DNA from: Lachnospiraceae bacterium | GTDB taxonomy: Bacteria > Bacillota > Clostridia > Lachnospirales > Lachnospiraceae | Length of the DNA stretch: 64,000 bases | Direction of reading: 5' to 3' | Assembly (NCBI GenBank): GCA_910575075.1 | Contig: CAJTCY010000002.1 | Coordinates: forward strand, 62,001-126,000 | In this document: in pieces, positions 34,772-42,819 of the stretch | Position numbering within the stretch: position 1 is the first letter of the stretch | Layout of the letters: the number at the start of each line of letters is the position of its first letter | Position numbers and translations under genes: made by a program | Notes under the pieces: model-generated | The model's input: the letters and a program-made list of their open reading frames with translations, nothing else | Told to the model about the DNA's origin: nothing | Databases searched by the model: none

Positions 34772-34866
34772 TATAGCTCTTTTTTTATTTTTTTACTAAA
34801 ATCTTCTTCCAAATATTTCTATGCTCATTAGTAAAAATAACTTTGGCATATCTTAAGCTAAAAAAA

Positions 34867-34922
34867 GACTGTTGCAAACAACATCATACGCTAATCTGTA
34901 TAAAACGCTGTCTGCAACAGTC
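34867..34922 (-). terminator. Terminator of the DUF6465-type gene
   Basis: GACTGTTGCA and TGCAACAGTC arms (34867-34876, 34913-34922), followed on the minus strand by seven T. Confidence 0.85.
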
Positions 34923-34947
34923 CCTGTTGATCTGTATTTACTTCTAT

Positions 34948-35391
34948 TTACAAAGAAACACCGCCTGCAAACTTATCATTGATCACATAATAAGCCATGC
35001 TTTCTTCCGGTTTGATATATAAGCGAATGGATTTAATTGAAGACTCTCTATGTCCCTCAGCTATATAAGCCTGTTTTGCCTTATCTAAAACATCTTTGGT
35101 GGTAAACTCCATAGCCTGGAATTGAACATAAACTTCCTCTACCTTTTCTGCTTCCTTTTTCTTAGCAGCTGGTTTTCTTGTGGTCTTCTTAACCGGAGCC
35201 TTCTTAGCAGTTTCCTTTTTGGGTTCCTCTGCTTTTACTTCTTTCTTAGGCTCTTCTGCCTTCTCAACGGCTGCTTCTTTTTCAGCTTCCTTCGGCGCTG
35301 TTTCCTTCTTAGGCTCTTCTGCTTTTACCACAGTCTCATCCTTTACTGCTGCTGATTTTGCTGAAGCTGTTTTTGTGTCATTCTTTGCCAT
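34948..35391 (-). CDS. DUF6465-type protein with Lys/Glu/Ala-rich N-terminus
   Basis: 147 residues. The first 85 are low-complexity repeats of AEEPKKE and KKAPVKK type. The folded C-terminal part (about 88-147) carries VYVQFQAMEFTTKDVLDKA, AEGHRESSIKSIRLYIKPEE and AYYVINDKFAGG, matching a domain common in Lachnospiraceae (DUF6465). Function is unknown; the charged tail suggests nucleic-acid or wall contact. AGGGAGG precedes the start. The Crh-like gene is upstream, 25 bp before its start, and the two may be cotranscribed. Confidence 0.8.
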   Translation of the reverse strand: MAKNDTKTASAKSAAVKDETVVKAEEPKKETAPKEAEKEAAVEKAEEPKKEVKAEEPKKETAKKAPVKKTTRKPAAKKKEAEKVEEVYVQFQAMEFTTKDVLDKAKQAYIAEGHRESSIKSIRLYIKPEESMAYYVINDKFAGGVSL

Positions 35392-35416
35392 AATTGGTTT
35401 TCCTCCCTAAATCCTT

Positions 35417-35671
35417 TTACTGACAGACTAAAAATTTTTCCATTGCCAATAAGGCTTCTTCTTCATCGCTTCCATCAGCCACTATATTTACAGTCATTCC
35501 TTTCGACGGATTAAATGCCATGATTCCCATAATACTCTTCGCATTGATCTTAGCCTCGTTGTTCTCCAGCCTGATCTCACTGTCAAACTGACATGCTACC
35601 TGAACCAATTCTGCAATGGGATTGCTGTACTCTTTAGTTACATTCGATACAATAATTTTCTTTTCGCTCAT
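35417..35671 (-). CDS. HPr-like protein without the catalytic histidine (Crh-like)
   Basis: 84 residues aligning end to end with HPr. The phospho-accepting His15 is Tyr15 and Arg17 is Asn17 (KEYSNPIAELV in place of GIHARPATVLV). The regulatory Ser46 is kept in NAKSIMGIMAF. Such a protein cannot pass phosphate to sugar PTS enzymes but could be phosphorylated at Ser46 by HPr kinase and work with CcpA, as Bacillus Crh does. Catabolite control of the sugar genes in this window is a possible role, but I saw no clear cre site. Family placement is sure, function inferred. Confidence 0.85.
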   Translation of the reverse strand: MSEKKIIVSNVTKEYSNPIAELVQVACQFDSEIRLENNEAKINAKSIMGIMAFNPSKGMTVNIVADGSDEEEALLAMEKFLVCQ

Positions 35672-35889
35672 CCTATCTCACTTTCCCATGTAATACCAGC
35701 CTGCAAGCTGTTCTTCATATGTCTTCTACTATTAACAAATATACCCCATGTACTCAGCTTTTTCAAGGGGCTTACATTAAAATTGGTAATTTCCACGAAA
35801 GAAGTATTTTTATTCACAAAAAATTGGACATTTTTTCACTTCTCTTCGGATTATCTCTGATGCCTTCGGATAGTATCACCATAGTCCAT

Positions 35890-37062
35890 CTATCTAAGAT
35901 ATGCTTTATCCACCTGAATTACCACAAAATAATTGTTCCCTATCCTTCTTTTTACCTGCATTTGAATTTGTTTAGTCAAAGAATCATCACTGATGGCGAA
36001 ATCATAAGGCACAACCACGTCAAAAATAAGATTGGTATGCGTCTGTCCCAGCACTACGCGAAAGTCGTGCATAGTGATGACAGAATCAATTTCTTTGATC
36101 AATGCCTCTATTGTCCCCTTAAGTTCTAAAATATATTCATCTCCGGTTACCACCGGGTCCATATGAATCACTGCATCGCAGTTGAGAATTGTCCTCAGTT
36201 CCATTTCCGCATTATCCACCACATCATGCAAATCAAGAATATTTCCGTCTGCCGGAACTTCCGCATGCAGGGAGATCATACGCCTGCCGGGACCGTAATC
36301 ATGCACCAGCAGATCATGAATCCCGCATATTTCCTTGTGAGCAAGCACAATCCTTTCAATTTCATGGACAAAATCTGCTTCTGGCGGCTGCCCCAGCAAA
36401 GGATTCAACGTATCTCTTGCTGCGCAGATTCCTGCATAGAAAATGAACATTCCCACCAGAACACCACATAAACCGTCCACCTGCAGATTGGTAAACTTTC
36501 CTACCAATCCTCCGATTAATACTACCGTTGTGGCACAAGTATCGCTGAGACTGTCGGTCGCCGTGGCACGCATCGCGGATGAATCCAATTTTTTTCCAAT
36601 TTTATAATTGTAAAACGCCATGTATATTTTTACCAGAATGGATATCAGCAAAATCCAAAATGTCAACAGGCTGAATTCCACAGGCTCTGGATGAAGAATT
36701 TTTTCCAGAGAACTTTTTACCAGTTCAAATGCCATAATAAGAATTGCCCCGGATATAATCAAACCCGTAATATATTCCATCCTGCCATGCCCAAAAGGAT
36801 GGTCTACATCCGGCTTAGCTCCTGCCATTTTAAATCCCACGAGTGTGACGCAGGAGGAACCTGCATCTGACAAGTTATTAAAAGCGTCCGCAGTAATAGA
36901 AATGGAACCGCTTACCGCTCCTGCCAGAAATTTCCCCAAAAACAACAGAATGTTCAAAATTATTCCTGCCAAACCGCAGAGCATTCCGTATTGCTGGCGT
37001 ACTTTTGGGTTTTTTACATCTTCTTTCTCCTTAACAAAGATATTTATTAATAAGGTAACCAC
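35890..37062 (-). CDS. Cation diffusion facilitator (CDF) family metal transporter
   Basis: Exports divalent metal such as Zn, Mn, Fe or Co in exchange for protons. 390 residues. Six membrane helices lie between about 25 and 215; the metal site residues are in SITADAFNNLSDAGSS and the family motif HPFGHGRMEYITG follows. A cytoplasmic C-terminal domain (about 215-300, HDLLVHDYGPGRRMISLHAEV) precedes an extra C-terminal extension of about 90 residues with a second similar fold. I chose the GTG at 37062, 6 nt after GGAGG; the in-frame ATG at 37116 lies upstream of that site. Metal specificity cannot be read from the sequence. Confidence 0.88.
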   Translation of the reverse strand: MVTLLINIFVKEKEDVKNPKVRQQYGMLCGLAGIILNILLFLGKFLAGAVSGSISITADAFNNLSDAGSSCVTLVGFKMAGAKPDVDHPFGHGRMEYITGLIISGAILIMAFELVKSSLEKILHPEPVEFSLLTFWILLISILVKIYMAFYNYKIGKKLDSSAMRATATDSLSDTCATTVVLIGGLVGKFTNLQVDGLCGVLVGMFIFYAGICAARDTLNPLLGQPPEADFVHEIERIVLAHKEICGIHDLLVHDYGPGRRMISLHAEVPADGNILDLHDVVDNAEMELRTILNCDAVIHMDPVVTGDEYILELKGTIEALIKEIDSVITMHDFRVVLGQTHTNLIFDVVVPYDFAISDDSLTKQIQMQVKRRIGNNYFVVIQVDKAYLR

Positions 37063-37142
37063 ATAACTCCTCCTGATGCAAATAAAGTAATTTTTACAAA
37101 TCATACCATATTTCATAATTTTTGCACAGTGGGTTTTTCAAT

Positions 37143-37205
37143 TTAGCAGAGTTTATCTAAAATAGTAATTATCACTTCGTCACCAGTATTAAGATTTTTA
37201 ATTTC
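37143..37205 (-). pseudogene. Fragment of a VapB-like antitoxin gene
   Basis: Translating on the minus strand gives EIKNLNTGDEVIITILDKLC and a stop. It matches the middle of the small antitoxin type whose N-terminus is seen at 38926-39039 (NEDERKNLNTGEFV). The two loci share the identical 21-bp stretch 37180-37200 = 38957-38977. No start or ribosome site remains. Confidence 0.55.
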
Positions 37206-37284
37206 CGGTAAAGCTCAAAATACGAGAGTTTGACACATCAATAATCAAAACACCTGCAAAGTCTTATAACAGGCTTATTTTTTA

Positions 37285-38484
37285 TCAACTTTTCATAGGA
37301 TCAATAGGAGTTATAAGCCTATTAATTTCTTTTAGAACAAATCCATATCCTCCTTCTTTCCCACCAAAAAAAGTCTGATTCACAGCACCTTCTTTAAAAG
37401 CTGAGATTACCTGCTCTTGTGCTTTTTCGTATATACTAGATGAATCAACTGGTAAATAAACCTCATGTTTATAATTATCAAGTAGATACTCTTTAATATG
37501 ACCGAACATTTTTTCATTAATTTTCACCGTTTGTAAAGGTGTTGACAATAATATATCTTTATATATATTATTGTGATATGAATACTCCACCTCACTTATT
37601 ATCACTAAAAATGGATATGTACTCACAGACACTTGAAAATCTTTGTCTTGACTTAGTACATTACTTATTATATCTCGTTCCCCTTTTTTAGCTGCAAAAT
37701 TAGATGGCAAATTTGATTTAACAATTACGTTTTTTGTACTACCAGTAACTATCTGTTCCTCTATTACATTATATGAAATAGGCGATAGAGTAAGAATTGA
37801 TCGACATTCTCCATTTTCAAAGTGAAAATAAACTTTAGATGGTATAAACATAAAGTAACTAGGATTTGGGATAAAATCAAGTATTGTCTCAGAATCATTT
37901 ACAAGTGCATAATATGGTGATTTTGACCATAAGTTTTGAATAATATTTATATTTGGTTTGTTTTTATATCTTTCTTCTTTTTGATCCTTATTTTCATCAT
38001 CAGTTTTTTTAACCGCATTTATTACAGGTGGTCTTTCATTTTTAGGAAAATCAAAAATCTGTCTTACAACTTCTTCAAAATTTTTAGCAAATAAAATATT
38101 ATCTGAAAAATCAGTATATAATCTAGTTTCTAAATAGTATGGTAAATAAGCATTCCCTTCTTCATTTTTACTAATTACTATTGGAATAAATTTTGTTTGC
38201 TCCACATCATTATAAACTTCATTTGAAATTATTTGTGTTTCTGTTCCTACTCCACCTTTTCTATCATTAGCTTTTTCTTGGTAGTTCTTCCCTAATAGTA
38301 TAAGAACCTTATCAACATTTTTTATTTGTTCCATAAAATAATTTAAATCTTGTCCTAAATGCAAATCATAAATATCTACAATACAGTTTATTCCGTGCTC
38401 CCCTAATTTTGTTGCTAATTTAACTATCCAATCTTTTGTTACATCTTTATGACAATATGAAATAAAAACTGTCTTATTTTCCAT
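37285..38484 (-). CDS. SEFIR/TIR-domain protein with uncharacterised C-terminal domain; defence candidate
   Basis: 399 residues. The N-terminal domain (about 3-148) is a bacterial SEFIR/TIR fold: VFISYCHKD (6-14), WIVKLATKLGEHGINCIVD (19-37), DLHLGQDLNYFMEQI (40-54), VLILLGKNYQEKA (60-72) and GGVGTETQII (77-86), where Glu82 could be the catalytic acid. A charged linker (150-180) leads to a roughly 220-residue C-terminal domain of alternating strands and helices that I do not recognise. Bacterial TIR proteins often cleave NAD+ upon phage infection. The gene is AT-rich and sits between antitoxin-gene fragments (37143-37205 and 38926-39039), suggesting a mobile defence patch. AGAGGTG precedes the ATG. 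Confidence 0.8.
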   Translation of the reverse strand: MENKTVFISYCHKDVTKDWIVKLATKLGEHGINCIVDIYDLHLGQDLNYFMEQIKNVDKVLILLGKNYQEKANDRKGGVGTETQIISNEVYNDVEQTKFIPIVISKNEEGNAYLPYYLETRLYTDFSDNILFAKNFEEVVRQIFDFPKNERPPVINAVKKTDDENKDQKEERYKNKPNINIIQNLWSKSPYYALVNDSETILDFIPNPSYFMFIPSKVYFHFENGECRSILTLSPISYNVIEEQIVTGSTKNVIVKSNLPSNFAAKKGERDIISNVLSQDKDFQVSVSTYPFLVIISEVEYSYHNNIYKDILLSTPLQTVKINEKMFGHIKEYLLDNYKHEVYLPVDSSSIYEKAQEQVISAFKEGAVNQTFFGGKEGGYGFVLKEINRLITPIDPMKS

Positions 38485-38586
38485 TTATATTCACCTCTAA
38501 AATATCTTTATAAAAGTCATTTTACTACTTTTCTTCCTAAAATCATATTTCTACATCCGCCATAAAAATATTAAGGTATAATAAAA

Positions 38587-38622
38587 ACACCAGCAAAACG
38601 ATATATTTCTCTCCGTTGGTGT
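38587..38622 (-). terminator. Terminator after the collapsed PIN-toxin gene
   Basis: ACACCA (38587-38592) pairs with TGGTGT (38617-38622), with imperfect inner pairing and TTTTTAT following on the minus strand. It separates the toxin remnant from the SEFIR gene. Confidence 0.65.
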
Positions 38623-38666
38623 CTCTTATTCAATTTATTTTCCAACCTAACAAGTTAGATTGATTT

Positions 38667-39039
38667 TCAAAATGTTAAGTTTCCTGATTTCAATTCATCC
38701 ACTGTAATACATTTGATTTCCCCAAACTGGTTTAACTGCTTATCATTTGTCAAATATTCTGTCACTGTAACAGATGATGTTACAGAATCGCATTCTGCAT
38801 AATTCTCCCAAAACAACCTCATATCAGCATAATATAATTCACTTTTTTGCAGATAATAAATCAAAGGTGACGTGTCAGAAAAACTTTTCTTAAATCTGTC
38901 ATCCATTCTCAACTCCTTTATATAATTATCCACTTCTTCCAGTTGAGGTCACAAATTCACCAGTATTAAGATTTTTACGCTCATCCTCATTTATAACAAT
39001 CTGTGTACCATCATAATATCCTTTCAATGCCGCAAGCAT
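38667..39039 (-). pseudogene. Collapsed antitoxin-PIN toxin (VapBC-like) locus
   Basis: The ATG at 39039, with AGGAGGG upstream, opens an antitoxin reading MLAALKGYYDGTQIVINED... that stops after 37 codons (38926). A different frame then carries the antitoxin C-terminus EEVDNYIKELRMDDRF, fused to a PIN-domain start DTSPLIYYLQKSELYYADM. After SVTVTEYL the reading jumps straight to TNDKQLNQF...ITVDEL, the usual end of PIN domains. The antitoxin has thus lost its middle and frame, and the toxin about 60-70 internal residues. The resulting 88-residue ORF (GTG 38933 to 38667) is a chimera, unlikely to be active. Confidence 0.65.
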
Positions 39040-39330
39040 AATATATCCCTCCTGTGCATTCTATTTGTATACAGATAAATACATAACTCTGATAGGTTTC
39101 TATATAACATCTTATTGTCTCTGCAGATATTATAACATTCATTCCCCCTATATTCAATCGGCACTAGCAGAATAGTTAGCATCAGTTTTAAACAAACCGA
39201 AAGATGAAAGAGGTTCCGAAAAAAGTAAATAGAGGTAAAACATTTCTTTATCTCGGATATAAACAAGAATGCGTTTTACGCATTCTCCGCGCGTGAGCGG
39301 GCTGCGAAGCAGCAACTTCTTCTCCGCGAA

Positions 39331-39405
39331 CTGCGCATAATTGTTATTTTTCTTATAGGAAACACACTTTCACGCTTTAGCGTGACAAGGTCTTTCCTAT
39401 AAGAA
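39331..39405. repeat. Terminator-associated palindromic repeat, copy 2 (long form)
   Basis: CTGCGCATAATTGTTATTT (39331-39349) is followed by the palindrome with arms TTCTTATAGGA (39350-39360) and CCTATAAGAA (39396-39405) around ACTTTCACGCTTTAGCGTG. The left 19-bp extension is shared with copy 3. Further upstream (39270-39330) are small palindromes (GAATGCG/CGCATTC, GCTGC/GCAGC). The terminator at 39414-39454 adjoins it. The remaining gap 39060-39270 shows nothing I recognise. Confidence 0.85.
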
Positions 39406-39413
39406 GAGAAGCA

Positions 39414-39454
39414 AAGTGCCATACCCCGGCTGTTAACAAGGGTTTATGGCACTT
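39414..39454. terminator. Hairpin following the hypothetical gene at 39463
   Basis: AAGTGCCATA (39414-39423) pairs with TATGGCACTT (39445-39454), directly downstream of the minus-strand gene ending at 39463. The following T-tract is short (TTGCTTCTCTT). Confidence 0.65.
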
Positions 39455-39462
39455 GTTTTGAA

Positions 39463-40227
39463 TTATTTTACATATACTATCCCCTCAGAAATTCCTGCAA
39501 AAAGACTCTGCATCCTGAGCAAAAAATCGGAACTGCTGAAAGCAGAAACCACAGCATTTTCTACTGCTGCCTTCCCATTATTGCCTGCTCTTTGGGCTAA
39601 ATAATTTTTCTGCATCTTCATCATCATTTGTGACAGCTCTTTTTCATCTCTTTCTTTCTCCCCCTTGGCTTCTTTCGTTACTGGGAAATTGAGTGACAGA
39701 GATTTTACATACTGAGTCTCTTTTCTGCTATTCATGAGCATAGTGTTCCATTCTATCTCTCTCTGATAAGCATTCGCTAATCTCTGCTGTTCTTCTTCTT
39801 TGGAAAGCAGTCTTTTGCCTTCTTTTTCATCCGCAACCCAAATTTCTCTGTTTCCTTCTGCATAGCCTTGTTCTATCTCTTCATATAAAGCGGCATAGGC
39901 CTGCAGAGAAGCATTCATAATATCAGTAAAACCATAGGCGCCTCCTTTTTCTCTTATATTACGAAGCGCATTCGAAATATATGGACGTAACTGCTGCGAC
40001 CAAACATCTGTCCCTGTTGCATCCAATTCAACAGAAGGACTATCTTCTGCCTGGCAGAACATATTGCTGTTTTGAATGCTTTCTTTCCACTCTCTGTAGC
40101 CTGCCTGCGAAATCTGAACGCTGTCCCTTTTTCTTTCCGTAACTTGTACCGTATTTTTGTCGGTATCATATGTGTCATTTGTACGGTATTCTACAGAATT
40201 CCAAAGCATCTCATTTGAGATCTTCAT
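39463..40227 (-). CDS. Hypothetical protein, 254 residues
   Basis: I do not recognise this protein. It has no signal peptide or membrane helix. The N-terminal half has VQISQAGYREWKES (about 36-49), a pattern often seen in secreted flagellar-type and anti-sigma proteins, and a helical central part (RPYISNALRNIREKGGAYGF). The C-terminal half is highly charged and helical (EEEQQRLANAYQREIEWN, ELSQMMMKMQKNYLAQRAG), suggesting a coiled coil. It is monocistronic, ends in a hairpin, and is divergent from the purine permease gene. Cytosolic, probably a structural or regulatory protein; function unknown. Confidence 0.75.
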   Translation of the reverse strand: MKISNEMLWNSVEYRTNDTYDTDKNTVQVTERKRDSVQISQAGYREWKESIQNSNMFCQAEDSPSVELDATGTDVWSQQLRPYISNALRNIREKGGAYGFTDIMNASLQAYAALYEEIEQGYAEGNREIWVADEKEGKRLLSKEEEQQRLANAYQREIEWNTMLMNSRKETQYVKSLSLNFPVTKEAKGEKERDEKELSQMMMKMQKNYLAQRAGNNGKAAVENAVVSAFSSSDFLLRMQSLFAGISEGIVYVK

Positions 40228-40355
40228 ATTTAATCATCTCCATTTCATTCTTTTCTTCCATATAAGAAGGAACCTCTCCCTTGTCTGGTATATCTTACTA
40301 TAATCTGCTTACTATAATCTTAAACTTATTACTATATTATATCTGTAAGTTATGA

Positions 40356-40361
40356 TATAAT
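40356..40361 (+). promoter_or_regulatory. Candidate -10 of the purine permease gene
   Basis: TATAAT (40356-40361) about 35 bp before the ATG. The region upstream carries three ACTATAAT/ACTATATT repeats (about 40296-40338). I searched by eye for a purine riboswitch and saw none. Confidence 0.45.
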
Positions 40362-40394
40362 ATCGGAGATCAAGCAAGAAAAGGAGAGTAATTT

Positions 40395-41768
40395 ATGTTA
40401 GAAAAACTGTTCAAATTGAAGGACAATCACACAACAATGCGAACCGAGCTTGTGGCTGGTTTTACCACTTTTATGACCATGGCATATATTCTTGCGGTAA
40501 ATCCAAACATTTTAGGAGACGCTGGCATGAATCCGAATGCAGTTATGATCGCAACGGCGCTTGCCTCCTTTGTGGGTACTTTATTGATGGCTCTGCTGGC
40601 AAATTATCCATTTGCCCTGGCTCCTGGCATGGGATTAAACGCTTATTTTGCCTATACAGTTGTCATTAAAATGGGATATTCCTGGGAAATTGCCTTATTT
40701 GCCGTATTTGTGGAAGGTGTTATTTTTATCATCTTGTCCCTGACCAATGTGCGTCAGGCAATTTTTAACGCCATCCCCACCACTTTAAAAGCTGCCGTCA
40801 GCGTTGGTATCGGTCTGTTCATTGCTTTTATCGGATTACAGGATGCAAAACTGATTGTAGCAAATCCTTCTACACTTGTAAGTTATCAGACCTTTAAGGG
40901 AGAGACATTTCACTCTATAGGCGTAGGAGCTATTCTGGCGCTGCTAGGTGTGTTGATCACTGCCGTTCTGCTGGCAAAACGAGTAAAAGGCGGCATCCTC
41001 ATAGGAATTATCGCCACCTGGATCTTAGGTATTATCGCTGAAATTGCAGGCATTTACGTGCCTGATGCGGAAGCCGGCATGTACTCCGTAATTCCCAGCA
41101 GCATTATAAGCCTGGATTTCTCCTCTTTTTCAGAGACTTTCGGAGCTGTATTTACTAAAACACATTTCAGCTCTATCCAAATTGGGGATTTTATTGTGAT
41201 CATGTTCTCATTTCTGTTCGTAGATTTGTTTGATACCCTGGGAACCTTAATCGGCGTTTCTTCCAAGGCGGACATGCTGGATGAGAACGGCAGGCTTCCC
41301 AGAATCAAACCCGCTCTTTTATCAGACGCAGTCGCCACCTGTGTAGGCGCCGTTTTTGGAACCTCCACCACTACCACATATGTGGAGAGCGCTTCTGGAG
41401 TAACTGCCGGCGGACGCACTGGACTGACCGCCCTGACCACGGCTGTTATGTTCTTGTTGTCCGTCATCTTCTCCCCCTTATTCTTAAGCATACCCAGCTT
41501 CGCCATTGCTCCAGCTCTGATTATTGTGGGCTTCTATATGATGGGCGCTGTAGCAAGAATTGATTTTGAAGATATGACAGACGCCATTCCGGCTTTTCTG
41601 TGCATAATTGCCATGCCGTTGGCCTATAGTATCTCCGAAGGCATCGCCATCGGTGTTATCTCCTGGACACTTATCAATCTGCTGACAGGAAAGGCAAAGG
41701 AAAAAAATATCAGCATACTGATGTATGTGCTTACCGTTTTATTTATCGTGAAATATATTTTCCTCTAA
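40395..41768 (+). CDS. NCS2 family purine permease (AzgA / PbuG type)
   Basis: Proton-coupled uptake of hypoxanthine, guanine or adenine. 457 residues with 12-14 hydrophobic segments. Family motifs are clear: GFTTFMTMAYILAVNPNIL near the start, LAPGMGLNAYFAY (about 77-89), the LFDTLGTLIGV...ADMLDENGRLP stretch (about 278-300) and GTSTTTTYVESASGVTAGG (about 321-339). AGGAGAG precedes the ATG. It is monocistronic. AzgA-type members prefer adenine/hypoxanthine/guanine; the exact substrate is not readable. Confidence 0.93.
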   Translation: MLEKLFKLKDNHTTMRTELVAGFTTFMTMAYILAVNPNILGDAGMNPNAVMIATALASFVGTLLMALLANYPFALAPGMGLNAYFAYTVVIKMGYSWEIALFAVFVEGVIFIILSLTNVRQAIFNAIPTTLKAAVSVGIGLFIAFIGLQDAKLIVANPSTLVSYQTFKGETFHSIGVGAILALLGVLITAVLLAKRVKGGILIGIIATWILGIIAEIAGIYVPDAEAGMYSVIPSSIISLDFSSFSETFGAVFTKTHFSSIQIGDFIVIMFSFLFVDLFDTLGTLIGVSSKADMLDENGRLPRIKPALLSDAVATCVGAVFGTSTTTTYVESASGVTAGGRTGLTALTTAVMFLLSVIFSPLFLSIPSFAIAPALIIVGFYMMGAVARIDFEDMTDAIPAFLCIIAMPLAYSISEGIAIGVISWTLINLLTGKAKEKNISILMYVLTVLFIVKYIFL

Positions 41769-41827
41769 AAGCAGGCACGCTGATGCAGATGCGTGGTTCT
41801 TGCAAAATAGCCGTCATATACAATATT

Positions 41828-42613
41828 TCACAAATATATCTCATACGCAGGATAAGCATGGTCAAAGTGATAGCCCAGTTTTTGCGCCAGCGCCACTGAC
41901 CACTTATTCTGCGCATCCCAGCTTGGATAAAGCCCCCGGTCCATACATTCCAAAATCAGCTTTGCCCCGCACGCAGAGGCAAGCCCTTTTCTACGGTGTT
42001 CCTCTTTCGTTCCAATTTCTATCTCAATGCCTTCACGGTATACGGTATAGGAAGATGCTCCTGCCGCCAGTTCCCCCTGGCAAAGCACAAATGCCCCCAG
42101 GCCTCTTCTGCAATAGTCCTGATAACCGGTATACTGTGACGTAAAATCTTTCGCCCACTCCTGTTCTCTGGTCTGCCGGAAAATCTCTTCATCTATCAGC
42201 TTTATTTCATATTCTGTATTCAGTCCTGCAACAACTGTTTCCAATTTCCTCCTGTCAAATATGCCAGGTTCCTTCTTAATCGCATATCGCTCCACCCTCT
42301 TACAACGGCTTTGATACACATTTTCAATCTCCTGCGCCCAATCTGCGCCTGTCTTATCCAGCGGCGGCACCATAATCAAATACTCACGGCTTTGGGTCTT
42401 TATTTCCTCTGCCACTAATTCCCTGTTTACTTTTCCTGCAAAATAACAAAAATCGGCAAGGATAATTCGCGCCGATTCCGGACTCTGCCTGCAATCCGCC
42501 CATGCTTCTCCCATACATCCTTGAAGACAGGACCAGATCAGGGATTCCTCCCAGCCTGCAAAAAGCGGGGCGATACTTTCCATATTTTCTTTTTGAACTT
42601 TATAAATTCTCAT
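41828..42613 (-). CDS. GNAT-family N-acetyltransferase (ZmaR-like)
   Basis: 261 residues. The N-terminal half (1-120) resembles the accessory region of the GNAT_acetyltran/ZmaR group, and the C-terminal GNAT fold has EIGTKEEHRRKGLASACGAK (about 212-231), the acetyl-CoA-binding Q/RxxGxG/A signature, then CMDRGLYPSWDAQN and SVALAQKLGY. Members acetylate small molecules, including antibiotics; substrate unknown. I chose the ATG at 42613 (GGGAAG upstream); reading further back would run through the repeat and terminator of the ara operon. It faces the purine permease gene tail to tail with 59 bp between. Confidence 0.82.
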   Translation of the reverse strand: MRIYKVQKENMESIAPLFAGWEESLIWSCLQGCMGEAWADCRQSPESARIILADFCYFAGKVNRELVAEEIKTQSREYLIMVPPLDKTGADWAQEIENVYQSRCKRVERYAIKKEPGIFDRRKLETVVAGLNTEYEIKLIDEEIFRQTREQEWAKDFTSQYTGYQDYCRRGLGAFVLCQGELAAGASSYTVYREGIEIEIGTKEEHRRKGLASACGAKLILECMDRGLYPSWDAQNKWSVALAQKLGYHFDHAYPAYEIYL

Positions 42614-42644
42614 ATTTCTTCCCTTTCGCAAACGCTCCAGTTTA

Positions 42645-42719
42645 CTGCGCATAATTGTTATTTCTCTTATGGGAAAGACACTTTCACGCTTTCGCGTGAC
42701 AAGGTCTTTCCCATAAGAG
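42645..42719. repeat. Terminator-associated palindromic repeat, copy 3 (long form)
   Basis: CTGCGCATAATTGTTATTT (42645-42663), then arms TCTTATGGGAAAGA and TCTTTCCCATAAGA around CACTTTCACGCTTTCGCGTG. Compensating changes in both arms relative to the other copies (ATAGG to ATGGG with CCTAT to CCCAT) show that the stem is conserved. It directly follows the ara operon terminator on the minus strand. Confidence 0.87.
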
Positions 42720-42722
42720 AAC

Positions 42723-42766
42723 AAAACCGCCCAACTTCTCTCACCCAAGAGAATTGGACGGTTTTC
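42723..42766 (-). terminator. Terminator of the ara operon
   Basis: AAAACCGCCCAACTTCTC (42723-42740) pairs imperfectly with GAGAATTGGACGGTTTT (42750-42766). On the minus strand it ends GGCGGTTTTGTTCTC. Confidence 0.75.
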
Positions 42767-42819
42767 TATACAAAACATAGCTGCCAAACAAACTTTTTGT
42801 CTAAGCAGCCCGTTCCTGC

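Noticed and set aside
35122-35410. Plus-strand ORFs opposite the DUF6465-type gene
   Set aside because: They mirror the Lys/Glu-rich repeats of the sense gene.
40230-40394. Purine riboswitch upstream of the NCS2 permease
   Set aside because: The conserved loop sequences of the purine aptamer are absent.
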